Part shown: positions 1 to 11,879 of the stretch, piece by piece
How positions within the stretch are numbered: the stretch's first letter is position 1
Layout: the number at the start of each line of letters is the position of its first letter
NCBI GenBank assembly: GCA_021464415.1
Contig: CM038471.1
Location: 36,243,234 to 36,307,233, forward strand
Reading direction: 5' to 3'
Source of the DNA: Lonicera japonica
Taxonomy: Eukaryota > Streptophyta > Magnoliopsida > Dipsacales > Caprifoliaceae
DNA: 64,000 nucleotides
Translations under genes and position numbers: made by a program
Notes under the pieces: model-generated
Database searches by the model: none
What the model saw: the letters and a program-made list of their open reading frames with translations, nothing else
Told to the model about the DNA's origin: nothing

Positions 1-359
1 TTATGCACTTTTTCATGAATGTCGCTTTTTTATATTCCTTGCATTATCCTCCCCTTCTCCAAATTAAGAGTGAATTTTCCTTCCTAGGAAGAGTCCAAAT
101 TTTAAAAATTAATCTATAAATAACTAATTAAGTTTTATTCCTAAGATCCACTTTCCACATAAAATACTAGACTATCAATGTAAGTTCTATGTCACCGAGT
201 TTTCCCTTTGTCCCCTTCCTATAGATTCTCCCTCAGCTTGAACCACAGGTCTTATTGGAGATTGAACCGCTTGTGTAAAACATAACAATTAATTTTTTTT
301 CATACGATTAATTATGTTGGAATTCGTTGGAAATCATGATTTTATTTGGTTATGGTATA
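1..359. other. AT-rich intergenic sequence
   Basis: No reading frame, repeat or RNA gene is supported here. The composition is typical of plant intergenic DNA. Confidence 0.6.
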
Positions 360-937
360 GGGAAAATACATTAAACTTCCATGTCGTTTGTGAAGTTAAC
401 AGGTTAACCCCCCAAATCTATATTTACTCAACACTAAACCTCATGTACTATTCTCGCATTTGACATTATTCTGATATGGTTAGAAACTGACATATTTTTA
501 AACAAAGTGACTTGCAAGACTCACTTCTTCCCATTTAGAACACGTATTTTTTTTCCTAAGAAATGGGGAGGAATATTGCCTTAAATGATGAGAATAGCCA
601 AAGTTGATGGGAAAAGGAAATGAAGAAAGCCATGAGAGAGAAATGGGAAGAGAGAAGAAAGATTTTAAGATAAAAAATTGGAAGACGAATTTTTATAAAT
701 AGAAAAGGGGGTATTTTTGGCATTTGTGTTTTGAACTGGTGGAGTGGGTCACTTATGACAATTTATTCGATTATTTAATGTCACATAAGCTCCTTTATTT
801 AAAAAACTAACGAATTTTTACCGAGTCTGGATAAGTGAGAGGTGACAATCGTATAGGTGGATTTAGTGTCGGTAAAATAGTTTAGGGGGGAAACTCATTA
901 ACCTAACAAACATCAAGGGGATTTAATGTATTTTCCC
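360..937. mobile_element. TIR-bounded MITE-like element (about 580 bp)
   Basis: The first 16 bases (GGGAAAATACATTAAA at 360) return as an inverted copy at 922-937. Looser complementarity continues inwards for about 60 bp (AGTTAACAGGTTAACCCCCC on the left against a run of G and ATTAACCTAAC on the right). There is no coding frame inside, so it would be non-autonomous. I could not identify a clean target-site duplication, so the superfamily is unassigned. Confidence 0.6.
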
Positions 938-1501
938 CACTGTTTTGTTATCTTTCCTGTATTGATTATCTTAGGGTTTAATTTTTATCCTATATATACT
1001 AATACTGGAAAGTCTTTATAATCATGTAATTAGAATACAATTATTGATAAAATTTTATATTATGAAATTCTCTTGAATCCACTACAAGAAATTTGGTGTC
1101 TGGTGGTAAAATTCTCAGTGGCCAAATTCAAATAACAACTCTAAATCAGAAGAAAAGAACCTATTGTGATATTTGATTATACAAAAAAATATTGCTCTAG
1201 ATGATCAAACTTTTTGGTCGCGTTTGAATATTTTACTTGAAAATAATATAGTTCCATTTTCTCTAGTCTTTCCTTAAGCTCATAAAAACATGATAAAATT
1301 CTTTGAACTAATTGTCAATGCCCGATGTTGTTTGGTGATACCATGTCAACGCCGTGCAGTAGTATCACTATACTTAATTGTTTGTTCGTGCATAGTCAAA
1401 TTTATGACAAGTTAAGTTATTTTATGTGTATATCTCAGACTAATTACTAATGTATATGTCATTACGACATTACCATGAAGAATTCCTGTTTCAAGTCGAG
1501 G
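938..1501. other. Intergenic, with a lone CACTA-like terminus
   Basis: No gene. CACTACAAGAAATTTGG at 1080 looks like a CACTA-superfamily terminal repeat, but I found no partner end, so it may be a truncated relic. The flank at 1499-1501 (AGG) is the left target-site duplication of the next element. Confidence 0.45.
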
Positions 1502-1529
1502 CACTACACCAGAAATGCCAAACAGGCAC

Positions 1530-1870
1530 TGCTCAAAACCGTTCCAAAATGGATCTCGAACGGTTCCCAACCGTGCCCAAAACAGGCGTGGTTTTTTTTT
1601 TGGAACGGCTGTATCCGTTCCCATTCGGTGTTATGTTTTAGTCAAACCGTACTCTTTTCATACTAAAACTGGAATGCTTTTGGAACGGTAAAAAACCGTG
1701 CCAAATCCGTTTCTGATTCTACCCCATTTTCAAGTCAATTGCCACGTTTTATTTTTTCATATGACCACGGGTCATTTTTGTATTTCTCCACGTGTCGTTA
1801 TAATTAACATCGTCATTGAGGTACAATCTTTGTTACTTTTTTGGAACGGTGTTTAGCCGTGCCAAAACTG
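1530..1870. repeat. CACTA left subterminal repeat cluster
   Basis: Repeated short motifs of the form GGAACGG, AACCGTTCC and CCGTGCC occur in direct and inverted orientation (for example around 1538, 1558, 1570, 1605, 1683 and 1846). They match motifs in the right subterminal region (4405-4530), as expected for transposase binding arrays. Confidence 0.7.
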
Positions 1871-2695
1871 TACCAGTTAGAAAATTAGATTTTAGACATT
1901 TTTTTTGGTCCAGTCACATTTTTGACTTTTTTCAATTTTGGGATTTTTTTCAGCCCGTTTACCAACAAATCTCAAATAAAGTCTCACAGTCTAGTCCAAC
2001 CTAACACCATCAAATATATTTCAATTAAAAATGATAATATAGTCCACAAAAGTAATCACAAAGTCGTAATTAATAACATGATAATGTACAAAATATTGAG
2101 GTTAATGTAAATACAAGTTAAAATGTTATAACATGTATCACCCTAACCAAAAAGGAGATAACCAAAAAACACTACAAAAGAAAGTTAATGTTTGGCACAT
2201 ATGAATCAAAGTTTAAGGTAGTAACATTGCCATCTATCTTTTCTTAGCTTGGTTCGAGATGTAAGACTTTCAGACAGCACATCCATTCGCAAAAGTTAGG
2301 ATCATCAATACACCCCAATTGCGAAAACCATTCATAAAGGTTTCCACAATTTTCTTAGCTTGTTCTCTGTTCTCCACTCAACGTTGTCAATTGCGGAAAC
2401 CTTACCTCCTGTAACAAACAACAATACACTCCAATCAGTTTTCTCACTACTAATCAACCACCACATTTTTCGCACATTCATGCTTTCTGTTTTCTCCAAG
2501 CACAAGTTAAACAAAAAAACTTAAACGACTATTTCACAACTTGCTCTTATGAAGGATTATTGTGGGATGTTAGAATTTAAGATAAACAACAATTTTATAC
2601 TTTTTTGTAGCTTAGAGAGTTTGTCCCCTTCTATGCAATTTATACTTTTTTATAATTGTCTAATTCAAAACAAATTATTAATAAATCGATGAATT

Positions 2696-2939
2696 ATGCG
2701 GACCAATCATTTTGAGGGGATAAATAAATGAATTTTTTGATGAAACTTAGTGAAGATGATCAACATGATTAGTGTATCATCTCCACCAAATTTTATCAAA
2801 AAATTCTATTGCAAAGAGGGTTAACTAAAAATTTATATATATGTGCATTTCTTGCTGTTAAAATTTTAAAATGTTTAGCTAACCCAAGTTTGATAAAAAA
2901 AATTCATCCATTTATTTCATCAAAATGATTGGTCTGCAT
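2696..2939. mobile_element. MITE nested inside the CACTA element
   Basis: About 55 bp at the left (ATGCGGACCAATCATTTTGA and onward) is the inverted complement, with few mismatches, of the right end (TCAAAATGATTGGTCTGCAT, ending at 2939). Total length is about 244 bp with no coding capacity. It lies wholly within the CACTA body, so it inserted later or was carried along. I could not fix a TSD. Confidence 0.65.
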
Positions 2940-4404
2940 TTAATGACCAAATAAATAGTCCTCTTCAGATCCGTCCCTACATACATACATACATACATAT
3001 TTTTATTTTTTGCTTTTAAAAAAAGTATACATGTTTGGAAAATGATACGCCAACAACATTCCAACAAGCTCCCCTAGAAGGTGTTTGATTATATTTGTTT
3101 TTCATGAAAATATAGTGAGCAGTGTTTTTTAAATGCACCCAGAAGCATATTTCTAATCCAACAATTAGATACCAATGAACGTATATACAACGAATGTATC
3201 TGTGAGTGCATATAAACTGTCTAATTTATAATTTGACAATGGGCAACCAAACGAGCCATAGATATAACAATAATATTTTACTTATTAAATGAGGATTGGA
3301 CTTATAACCATATGTGTGAAAAATAACATTTAATTACTATTGATCAGATGCCATTATATGTTCTTAATGTAAAGAATTACTAAACATTCTATGGCTTGTA
3401 AAGTGTGCCACTTGGCTAATTGATTATAAACATGGGTAGCGTTTTATATATAATTGAATATTATGCTTCTATATAATTAAATATTTTATTTTTTAATATA
3501 AGTAGTACACATATATCTGTAACCATTTAATCAGCACGCTTAGTTTTACTTAAATTTTATGCAACTCATAATTTAATATATACTGTGTAATGTTATACTT
3601 GATTTTCAAATCTTAATACACTATAGCGTTATGTGATAGAGTTTAATTAATAGGTTGAGATTATTGTTGATTGAAAATATGAGTATTCACATAGTGCCTT
3701 CAAGTTTGAGTCTCGTCGGGCCTATCACAATTCTCGAACTACTGAATCTATCAATTATTGGTATGAAAAAAAAATTATTTTTAAAAAAGCTTAAAGGTTC
3801 CCATGGAACTTTTACTTTATATTTAATTTAATTACAAAATACCAATTGACACTATCCATTATTGGCATAAAAGAAATCATCTTGTTCTTATAAAAAAAAA
3901 ATAGAAGACCATCTCGATCTATCCCATCATTGGTTAAAAAAAAAATCTATCACTGTAAGTTGCAATCTCATTTTTAATTTGTATCTATTTTTAAATTAAG
4001 AAAAGATAATTTTTTCTTAAGAAAAAAAATATTTTTAAAACAAATTGGCAATATACATCACTTGTACAAAACAAATATCATGTTTTGAAATATATATAAA
4101 AAAAAAGATTGTAGATATATTTTATAAATTAAAAAAATATAATAATTATTTTTAAGTGCACACAAAAAAACAAACACAAAACATAAATTAATAATAATAT
4201 ATTATATTAAACCAAATGTCTTAGTATAATACTGTTTACTAAAAATTAATATTTTTAAAACATTGTGAATTTTTCACTTACAAATTGGAATGATTCAAAC
4301 AAAATTGGAGGAGGGATCGTGAAAAACTTGGGCGGGATTCTCCAAAAAAATGGGAGGGAGCAGTTGAAAAAATTGGTCAACGAAGGCGGGAAGGAAAACA
4401 ATTG

Positions 4405-4530
4405 GACACGGATGTGGAATGGCTTAAAACCGTTCCAGATTTGCAACGGCTAAAACCCTTCCGGAAAGGTAACTATATGTCCTTATATTTGGCACGGCTT
4501 AAAACGGTTCCAAATTTAGGTGCCAAATAG
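4405..4530. repeat. CACTA right subterminal repeat cluster
   Basis: The motifs AACCGTTCC, GGCACGG and AACGGTTCC recur here and mirror the left cluster. Confidence 0.7.
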
Positions 4531-4550
4531 CGAAATCTGGTGTAGTGAGG

Positions 4551-5655
4551 GCTCCTTCTCCAGGACGCTTGAAGCTGGAATATGTTGTATTTGTGTCCAA
4601 ATTTCATTAAATTTTCGGTGTCACTCTCTACCTTTGACATTACCCAGTACGCGCTTAGTAATTTTTTTCATGCATACAACATGTTATTACGGCCTACATC
4701 ACTATTCGAATAAAAATAATTTAAAGTAAACTAACACTTTTTTAGTATATATCAATAAACTTCATGATGATAATATTTTCAAGAATGCTTAAAATTTGGG
4801 AAGTGAAAATAGTTCTTTAAAAATTTCAATTCTCATAATCTTAAGAAGACCGAACATTAATTTTGGGTAATTTTGTTTTTATCCGTGACATCTTGCAATT
4901 AATCCGTGTTATCTGTTAAGTTGATCCACGGGCAAAGATAGACTTATAGAAAATTTAATGAATTAAATTTTATAAATATTATTTTTCTAATAATTTAATG
5001 TTAAAATATCCACTAAATTGAGTGTATCCACTATACTTATGTAATTGTAAATACTACATTTTTTTTTGACGCAATTATATCTACTTATTTTTATTTTTTC
5101 CTTTTACTTTTACATTCATAAAAGTAAAAGTAAAGTAAGAAAGGGTTTGGTGGAAAAAAGAAAAAAGGAAAAAAAAACATAACAATTACTCCTCCGCCCG
5201 TCATCTTCGAGCTCTCTACATACACTAAATTAAGCGAGTTCCGGAAAATCTTCGGACGCGACTTCTTCAGCTCTATTTTGCACTCGGAAAGTGAACTTTT
5301 TTTGTGCATCTCATGCATTATCCTCCTCTTTTTCATTTGTCTATCTTCGTGGTCGGAATGTAGTGAATTAAAGTTATGACGAATACACTGATCTAATATT
5401 TAAAACAAAGAATTTATATATGTTTCCCAAATTGGTGTTTTTGTTCTATTTACGCAATGTTGATACATACTTTGAGTGGGTTCAAGTTTTGTTAGACACC
5501 AGTGGTAATGAAGGGGATAAATGCAAGTGACCGAAGCCAAACTTTCCCCGAGTGAGTTGCTGAATATATTTCCACGACAAAAGTTTCTAAATTATTACTT
5601 CAACTATATTGAGGTCATCCACTTGTTGGAACCTGCTGGTGATCGATTAAAGTTT
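4551..5655. other. Intergenic; target region of the Tat retrotransposon
   Basis: AT-rich, no recognised gene. From the ATG at 5521 a plus-strand frame (MQVTEAKLSPSELLNIF...) stays open to the retrotransposon boundary. Its frame would continue for five codons past the other side of the insertion (15798 onward) before a stop. I do not recognise the peptide and it may be chance. Confidence 0.4.
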
Positions 5656-5660
5656 AGTAT

Positions 5661-6159
5661 TGTAAGGTCAACAATTTTTTAGATTGTTGCTCACACACAA
5701 AATTTATGAACAAAGTGCAAGAAAAAGATTAGAAGTGAAGAGAAAGATTTTGGTGTAGGATGGTTCTTCTAGCCAATGAATGATAGGTTTGGTTTACGTC
5801 CAGCCCTTTAGTGATTGATATTTATTGAGATTGATGATGATTACAATTGCAAGTATTTTTCTCTACTATTTATGCCTGCTCCTTCAAATGATTAAGGTGA
5901 TTTCTTTTTATAAATGGAAGAACTAGTGGTTACAGGATGATAGGCCTCACTTCTCACGTGGTATTTGTGTGGAGATAATAGCGGAGTTAGTTGTGTAGTG
6001 GGCGGTTAATAACTGGTCGTTGGGCGTGCCGGTCACGCTCTCGTTCTGTTGTTGCCACGTGTCCTTGGAGAGCACTCACTTCTGGTTTATCTCATTGAGC
6101 TCGGACACAAGGTGAGGTCGAATCGCTATGAGCTCGGATAGTTATTTTTATCCCCTTCA
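5661..6159 (-). repeat. 3' LTR of the Tat element
   Basis: A 499-bp copy that begins TGTAAGGTCAAC on the plus strand and ends CCTTCA. It aligns end to end with 15289-15792. By eye I count roughly 40 differences, several of them small indels. Confidence 0.93.
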
Positions 6160-6160
6160 A

Positions 6161-6172
6161 TTGCCCCCTAAG
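6161..6172 (-). other. Polypurine tract of the Tat element
   Basis: On the minus strand a G-rich run (TTAGGGGGCAA) lies immediately before the 3' LTR, where a plus-strand primer tract is expected. Confidence 0.65.
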
Positions 6173-6589
6173 TGTTTGACCTCGGCATGTTCATGGGGGT
6201 CAGACGCTTGTACCGGGAGACTAGGGCCATGGCACCACGTGGCACCTCGTGGCTGGCTTATACTTTAAAAAAGATGGCGAATGCATTGAAATGACTCACA
6301 TTAAATGCAATTTCATCATTATAAGCGATTTTAGAGGGAAAACACGCCGTGTTGGACAAAAACTGTCCAACTTACCCCCTTTCACATTTTCCTTCTCATT
6401 TTCAAAACTTTCTCTTCTTTTGTGATTTTCTTCCCTCTTTCTTTGTGTGAGCAACGAAATATAGTTACGGTCTAAAACCGGGATTTTCCTTCCTCAAAGT
6501 GTTTTCCTAGCACTTTAAGTCTTCCTATCCCTTACTCTTGTTCCATGGTTTCATTTTTGTCTTTAAGAGGGTTAGGATTTAGATAGAGT

Positions 6590-8782
6590 AAATGACTATG
6601 CGAAGGCATTTAGTTAAGGGGGACGAACAACTTGCTGCCTTCTCTTAGCAATTTATCCCTGATTATGTACAGTGAGGCTTCTGGATGTAAACAAGGAGCC
6701 CACTATTGATCCAAGAGATGTGGATATTGGCATATATCATATCCTATTTGAATAGGAGTTGTTGAAACTGCCCTTAGACCCCGTATTGTGTGACGTGTTG
6801 AGACAATCCAACATGGCGCTATGTCAACTGAGTCATAATGGGGTTAAAGTAGTCTTAGGCTATGCTGCTCTGAACAGATTGTTAGGGTGAACCTCACGTG
6901 GAGGGAGATTTTTTGTTGTTATTCTCTCTGTAACAATTCAGGCGATCAATCTCGCTATTACTTCCGAGCTTGAGTTAGGGCTCCTAATTTGGTAAAGCTT
7001 TTGACCAAGTCCGAAAAGGGATACGATGAGGGCTTGGTGGTAGTTGGGGTTTCTTGGGATGATGGGAATATAGCTAAGATAAAAAGATATATACATCACC
7101 ACATTGGTAGGAATTTTGGGTGTACTTTTGTTAGCCATTTCGTGTTGCAATTTGTATTCACTTTTGATACAATTCATCTGTTTGTTTTGCAGTGAAGCCT
7201 GATCGTCCGAGTAATAAAGTTATTGATTGGGACTCTATAAATCCCGTAATCAATTTCAACGGTCCAAGGGGGTTCGTATTCTTAATCACCCACGAGTTGT
7301 TCACAACTTGCTCGATTACACCTTATGGGACACTGATTTCCTGAGTGAAAGACGCAATCAACTAGATTGGGTTGGCAACACAAAGAGGCCGAGCAAGCTT
7401 GAGGATAAGCAAAAGCTTAAGGTTCGCCCAGCTTCCCGCCCTATCATCCCAACAGGAATTGTGATCAAGGTGGGGCCTGTTGAGAGAACAACCATCACTG
7501 CAACTGGACTGGTTGCTGATTTGGGTGGCCCTAGAACCTTGGCTCCTTGTAAGATATGGGAAAAAGAAAAGCTGCAGAGTCAAGTCACAATAGCTCAGAC
7601 ACTCTAACCGACCCCGACCTTGTTCGACTTTACCATGACATCGAAGGCACGGGTTATTTAGCCATCGAAGATTTTGTGGAGATGGCTCCCAAAAGAAGGA
7701 ACTTGAGTCAAGTTATACAGGATGACGCTAACACTGGATAGGTTGCTGCGTCTCCTACTCAGAAGATTCCTCTCTACAGCTACAGAGCTGTGATGATTAC
7801 CCCGCCATCCTCCCCCTCAACTGATTAGAAAGTGGAAGCTGCTGACCTCCAAAGAAAAGATCAACCTCAAAGGGTTGAAGGTTAGGTAGCCGAACCGGTA
7901 GAGGAGGAGCCGAACCGCAGTTGGCGTCCTGTATTTCGCTACTAGGGCCGTGAGTTGATGGAGTCTGATTTTATATATCGCTCTCCCTCTTTTGCAGCCA
8001 TCATCATGTATGGGATTACAAAGGCTAATGATGTTACTGAGCTAAAAGACATCCCTACTCTTCAACTGAGGAATGAAGCTCTGCAGGATATGTTGAAGGT
8101 GGATATCCAAGCTTGTTAGTCTTTTCAGATTGTCAATTCTTAATTCATTTTATTCATTATCATCATTTTGTCTTTATTTACGCAGGCTGCCCATAAATTC
8201 ATGGTGTTGGATGATAAGAGGGCTATCCTTAGTAAGAACCAGAACAAGGCCATTATGCAGCTGGATGTGGAAAAAAAATGCCTGAACGAGTAGCTAAAGG
8301 CAATGTGGAAGGAGCTGGACACTGCCAACGGGCTAATATCTGGTTTGAACCAACAGTTGGGAAGTGCTCAATGGGAGGTCAATACTCTAAGGTCGGACAA
8401 CCAGTGCCTGACTTTAGGGGTCGAGCGCCTAATGAAGGAGAACTCTGACCTCAAGGCAATCCATGAGCAGGAGTTCCCTATTGCGGAACAGAGGGATTAT
8501 AATCTCTACTTTGACAAAAGTGTTACAGAGGTCAAATCAATTAAGGCTAAGCTTTACCATGCTGGGTATGACCAGGGGCTTGATGTTGCTCAGGTGCATC
8601 CTATGAGCGATTTGAGGGTTCATGTTCTCATTCCCGAGGCAGATGAGGCTAGGGAGGTGCTGGAAGTTCAACCCTCTGTTGATGGTGCGGCTGGTCATAG
8701 TAGGGTTGGTGATGAAGAACAGACTAGAGAAGGCGAACTGGAGGACATTGGTGCTCATGACCCTTCTATCCCATTGGATTAA
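6590..8782 (+). pseudogene. Antisense gene of the Tat element (putative gypsy-type 'Transposase_28' domain), decayed
   Basis: A plus-strand gene runs against the element's own gag-pol. Around 6680-6890 the translation contains LPLDPVLCDVLRQSNMALCQ followed by LSHNGVKVVLGYAALNRLL. This fits the plant 'putative gypsy type transposon' family (Pfam PF04195; recognised by memory of the family pattern, not by search). An intron is likely between about 6990 and 7193, ending TTTTGCAG. Later frames at 7227-7607 and 8303-8782 give a charged stretch and a probable coiled coil (MWKELDTANGLISGLNQQLG...) with an acidic tail. Stops such as the one at 6749 and frameshifts break it. Extra antisense frames of this kind are known in Tat-clade elements; their role is not established. 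Confidence 0.65.
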
Positions 8783-8949
8783 GCTTTCCATTTTCTTTTT
8801 CTTTTTTTTTTTTTGTATTGGACACCTTATTTTATTAAATGCACTGCTTTTCTTCATATGTGGTGTTGATTGTTGTTTCCTTATGTCGAAAATTTTTATG
8901 GAGAGTCTGACTATTTTAGGTGGATTGGTTAAACACTTTAACTTCCTAA

Positions 8950-9585
8950 GAGGTGAGCTTCGTAAGCTCAGATAAAAGATAAAGTTGAACACGACTTTGT
9001 TAACAAAGGATTATAGGCTTCATAAGCTTGGTACGGTAGGTAAAGTCAAGTACTTCAACCTCCGTGAGCTTTTTAAGCTTAGTACCATGCGTGAGAAAAA
9101 TATTGGACAAGTTAAACATTTTAACTTTCATTACTAAAGAAGCTTCACAAGCTCGGTATAATGGATAAGTTAAACGTTTTAACACTAATGAAGAAGGAAG
9201 CTTCACAAGCTTGGTACAATGGATAAGTTATACATTTTAACTTTCATTAATAAAGAAGCTTCACAAGCTCGGTACAATGGATAAGTTAAACATTTTAACT
9301 TTCGTTAACAAAGAAATAAGCTTCACAAGCTCGGTACAACGGATAAGTTAAACATTTTAACTTTCGTTAACAAAGAAATAAGCTTCACAAGCTCAGTACA
9401 AGGGATTAGTTAAACATTTTAACTTTCATTAGCAAAGAAATAAGCTTCACAAGTTTGGTACAATGGATAAGTTAAACATTTTAACTTTAACAAAGAAGCT
9501 TCATAAGCTCGGTACAATGGGTAATTTAAACATTTTAACTTTTATTAGAGAGCTTCATAAGCTCAGTACATCCAATAAAAAAGCA
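8950..9585. repeat. Tandem repeat array in the 3' untranslated region of the Tat element
   Basis: Units of 54-62 bp start with AGCTTCACAAGCTCGGTACA and continue with GGATAAGTTAAACATTTTAA. Clear units begin near 9141, 9199, 9257, 9319, 9381, 9443, 9497 and 9551, with two degenerate ones before 9140. Each unit starts with a short near-palindrome (AGCTTcacAAGCT). The array lies between the convergent ends of pol (minus strand) and the antisense gene (plus strand). Confidence 0.9.
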
Positions 9586-9591
9586 GTTCCC

Positions 9592-10900
9592 TTAGTGGTA
9601 GTATTTATTCAGATTGGATGGATTCCATGGGTTTTGAATCGTATTTCCATTCATATCTTCTAGGTAGTATGCTCCAGTCCCACTGGAAGAGACCACGACA
9701 TACAGTCCCTCCCAATTTGGTCCGAGCTTCCCATCTGTGGGTTTAGTTAAGTTCAAAGTGACCTTTATGAGTACCAAATCTCCCACATTGAAACTTTTGA
9801 GTTTCATATGCTTCTGTCTTTGTTGGACCAGTGTCTGGTGGTACGAGGCCAAACGTATGAAGGCTGTTTCTCTTTTTTCTTCCACTGTATCCAAAACTTC
9901 TTCGAGGGCCTGGTTGTTGCCCCCAGAGTCTACAAGAAAAGTTCTTAGTGACGGTAATCTGACCTCCAAGAAGATAACAGCTTATGTGTCATAAGTCATA
10001 GAAAAGGGGATTTCGCCAGTTGACCTCCTTGGAGTGGTGCGATAAGCTCAGAGAATTATGGGATGTTGTTCAACCCACTTCCCCTTAGACTCATTAAGTC
10101 TCTTTTCAGACCATCAAGGATAACCTTGTTTGATGCTTCTGCCTGTCCATTTCCTTGGGGGTAGCTGAGAGAGGAGAAAGACTGTTTAATCTTGTAAGTG
10201 TCACATAAATCTTTAATGTACAGGCTTTTAAACTGGGTGCCGTTATCCATAATCAATGTTCTCGGAATACCAAAGCGTGTAATGATATTTTTCTACAGAA
10301 AATATTTGACATCTTGATCCCTGATTCTTGTTAAAGGTTCTGCCTCCACTTACTTGGTAAAATAATCTATTTCGACCAACAAATATTTCTTGTGGTTTGA
10401 TCTTGGAAATCGACCAACAATATCTAACCCCCCATTGTGCGAATGGCCAAAGACTTGTTATAAGATGAAGGTCAGTGGCCGGCTTTTTGATGAGGGGTGA
10501 GAATTTCTAGCACTTTTTACATTTCTGAACATAAGCCAAAGCATCTTTTTACATATATGGCCACCAGTACCCCTGTGAACAAGATCGGTGAGCCAAAGAT
10601 CTGTCCCCAGTGTGGCTCTCACAGCTTCCCTCGTGAATCTCAAACAAGAAATCTTTTATCTTTTCTGGATGAATAGACTGAAGATATGCTTCTGAAAACG
10701 ACCTCTTGTATAGTACCTTTTTTGGTGATAACCAATACCTGGCTACTTGTAGTTTGACCCTGGGTGCCTCCCTATGGTCGGATAAGAGGGAGCTTTGTTT
10801 GAGATAGGTTATAATCGAGTCCATCCAGCTAGGTCCGAGATTAACACACATCAGTTGATAATCTATACTGGGTGGTGTCAAGAATTCTATGTTAATAGAT
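9592..10900 (-). pseudogene. Integrase of the Tat element
   Basis: The minus-strand frames give an HHCC zinc-finger region (EIHEGSCESHTGDRSLAHR... GYWWPYM, then a KCKKC-like pair), followed by the integrase core with WPFAQWG, IMDNGTQF and SYPQGNGQAEASNK (second Asp and Glu region). The C-terminal part reads FNVGDLVLIKV ... LGPNWEGLYVV ... YYLEDMNG, as in Ty3 integrases. Stops occur near 10525, 10297 and 9990, so the enzyme cannot be made intact. Confidence 0.85.
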
Positions 10901-11780
10901 CTCTTTATCTATGAATTAACAGCTGATACTAGTGTGGCAAATGCGTTTGCGTGGCTATTATTCACTCTTGGGAACTGCTCGATATATGCCGAAGTAAAAG
11001 ATTTCATTAACTGTTTAAACAACCTTATATAAGACTCAATCTTTTGGTTCCTGGTGCAGTATTCCCCTGTCAATTGGTTAGCCACAAGTTAGGAATCACA
11101 GTTGATTCTGAGGTTTTGGATACCCAATGCTTTTGCTCTTTTAAGCCCGAGGATTTTAGCCTCGTATTCTGACTCGTTGTTGGAAGCTTCAAAACCCAGT
11201 CTGATAGCTAATTCGAAGACTTTTCCTTCTCGCAATTTAAGGACAATGCCAACACATGAACCATTTTAATTACATGCCCCAGCAACATGCATACTACAGG
11301 CCTGTGTCGCCTCTTCATCTACCCCGAGTTCCCCCATTTATTCATTTACCCCTGCCTTAATTAAACTCGATGGCTGCCCCCCAGTTGGAGAAGCTAGTGT
11401 GGTAGGTTCTGCAATTGTATTATCATGAAATTCGGCAATAAAATCTACCAAAATCTGTCCCTTAACTGCCATCCTGGGTTCGTAGTCGATAGACCATTTC
11501 TCCATACAACCCGAGAGGTCAGACTTACGTAGGGAAGTCAGATTGGGTGGGAGGTCAAAACTTTGACCGGGTGGGCTTCAAAGTAATGTATAAGCTTCCC
11601 TAAAGCTGTGATTAGAGTGATAACCAGTTTTTTTAGGGGTAGGTAATTGAGTTTTGGTCCCACCAGAGATTCACTAACATAGTAAATTGATTTTTGAATT
11701 GTGTCTTCCTCTCTGATCAAGGCTGCGCTTATTGACTTTGATGAGGCTGACAAGTGTATGTACAACTGTTCATGTGGCTT
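10900..11780 (-). pseudogene. RNase H regions (RT-linked and additional) of the Tat element
   Basis: From 11765 the translation gives LSASSKSISAALIREEDTIQ and YYVSESLVGPKLNYLPLKKL, the RT-linked RNase H pattern of Ty3 elements. From about 11240 a second domain reads SNNESEYEA ... GIQNLRINCDS ... TGEYCTRNQKIESY, which resembles the additional RNase H placed before integrase in the Tat clade. Stops (for example near 11090 and 10918) interrupt it. Confidence 0.78.
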
Positions 11781-11879
11781 AGGAATTGATATAAGGGGAG
11801 GGTTGGCCAGATATTCTTTTAAGTGTGCTAGTGCTTGGTCGCATTCCTCTGTCCATTTTGGTTGTTTGCTTCTTTTAAA

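Larger units (their letters stand above)
1502..4547. mobile_element. Non-autonomous CACTA (En/Spm-type) transposon
   Basis: The left end reads CACTACACCAGAAATGCC and the right end is its inverted partner (...ATCTGGTGTAGTG, ending at 4547). Both are flanked by the 3-bp duplication AGG (1499-1501 and 4548-4550), the TSD length expected for CACTA elements. Both ends carry a dense set of short subterminal repeats in both orientations around the core AACGGTT / CCGTKCC (about 1535-1870 and 4405-4530), the arrangement recognised by transposase in this superfamily. The 3.05-kb body has no transposase-like reading frame and holds a nested MITE, so movement would need a transposase supplied elsewhere. 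Confidence 0.9.

Noticed and set aside
1080..1096. CACTACAAGAAATTTGG as the start of a second CACTA element
   Set aside because: No inverted partner or TSD could be found; mentioned only as a lone terminus.
5091..5336. 81-aa minus-strand frame as a gene
   Set aside because: Low-complexity, phenylalanine-rich tail from a purine/pyrimidine tract; no family resemblance.
8537..8992. 151-aa minus-strand frame
   Set aside because: It is the complement of the plus-strand antisense gene and reads through a poly-A tract as poly-lysine; a shadow frame.
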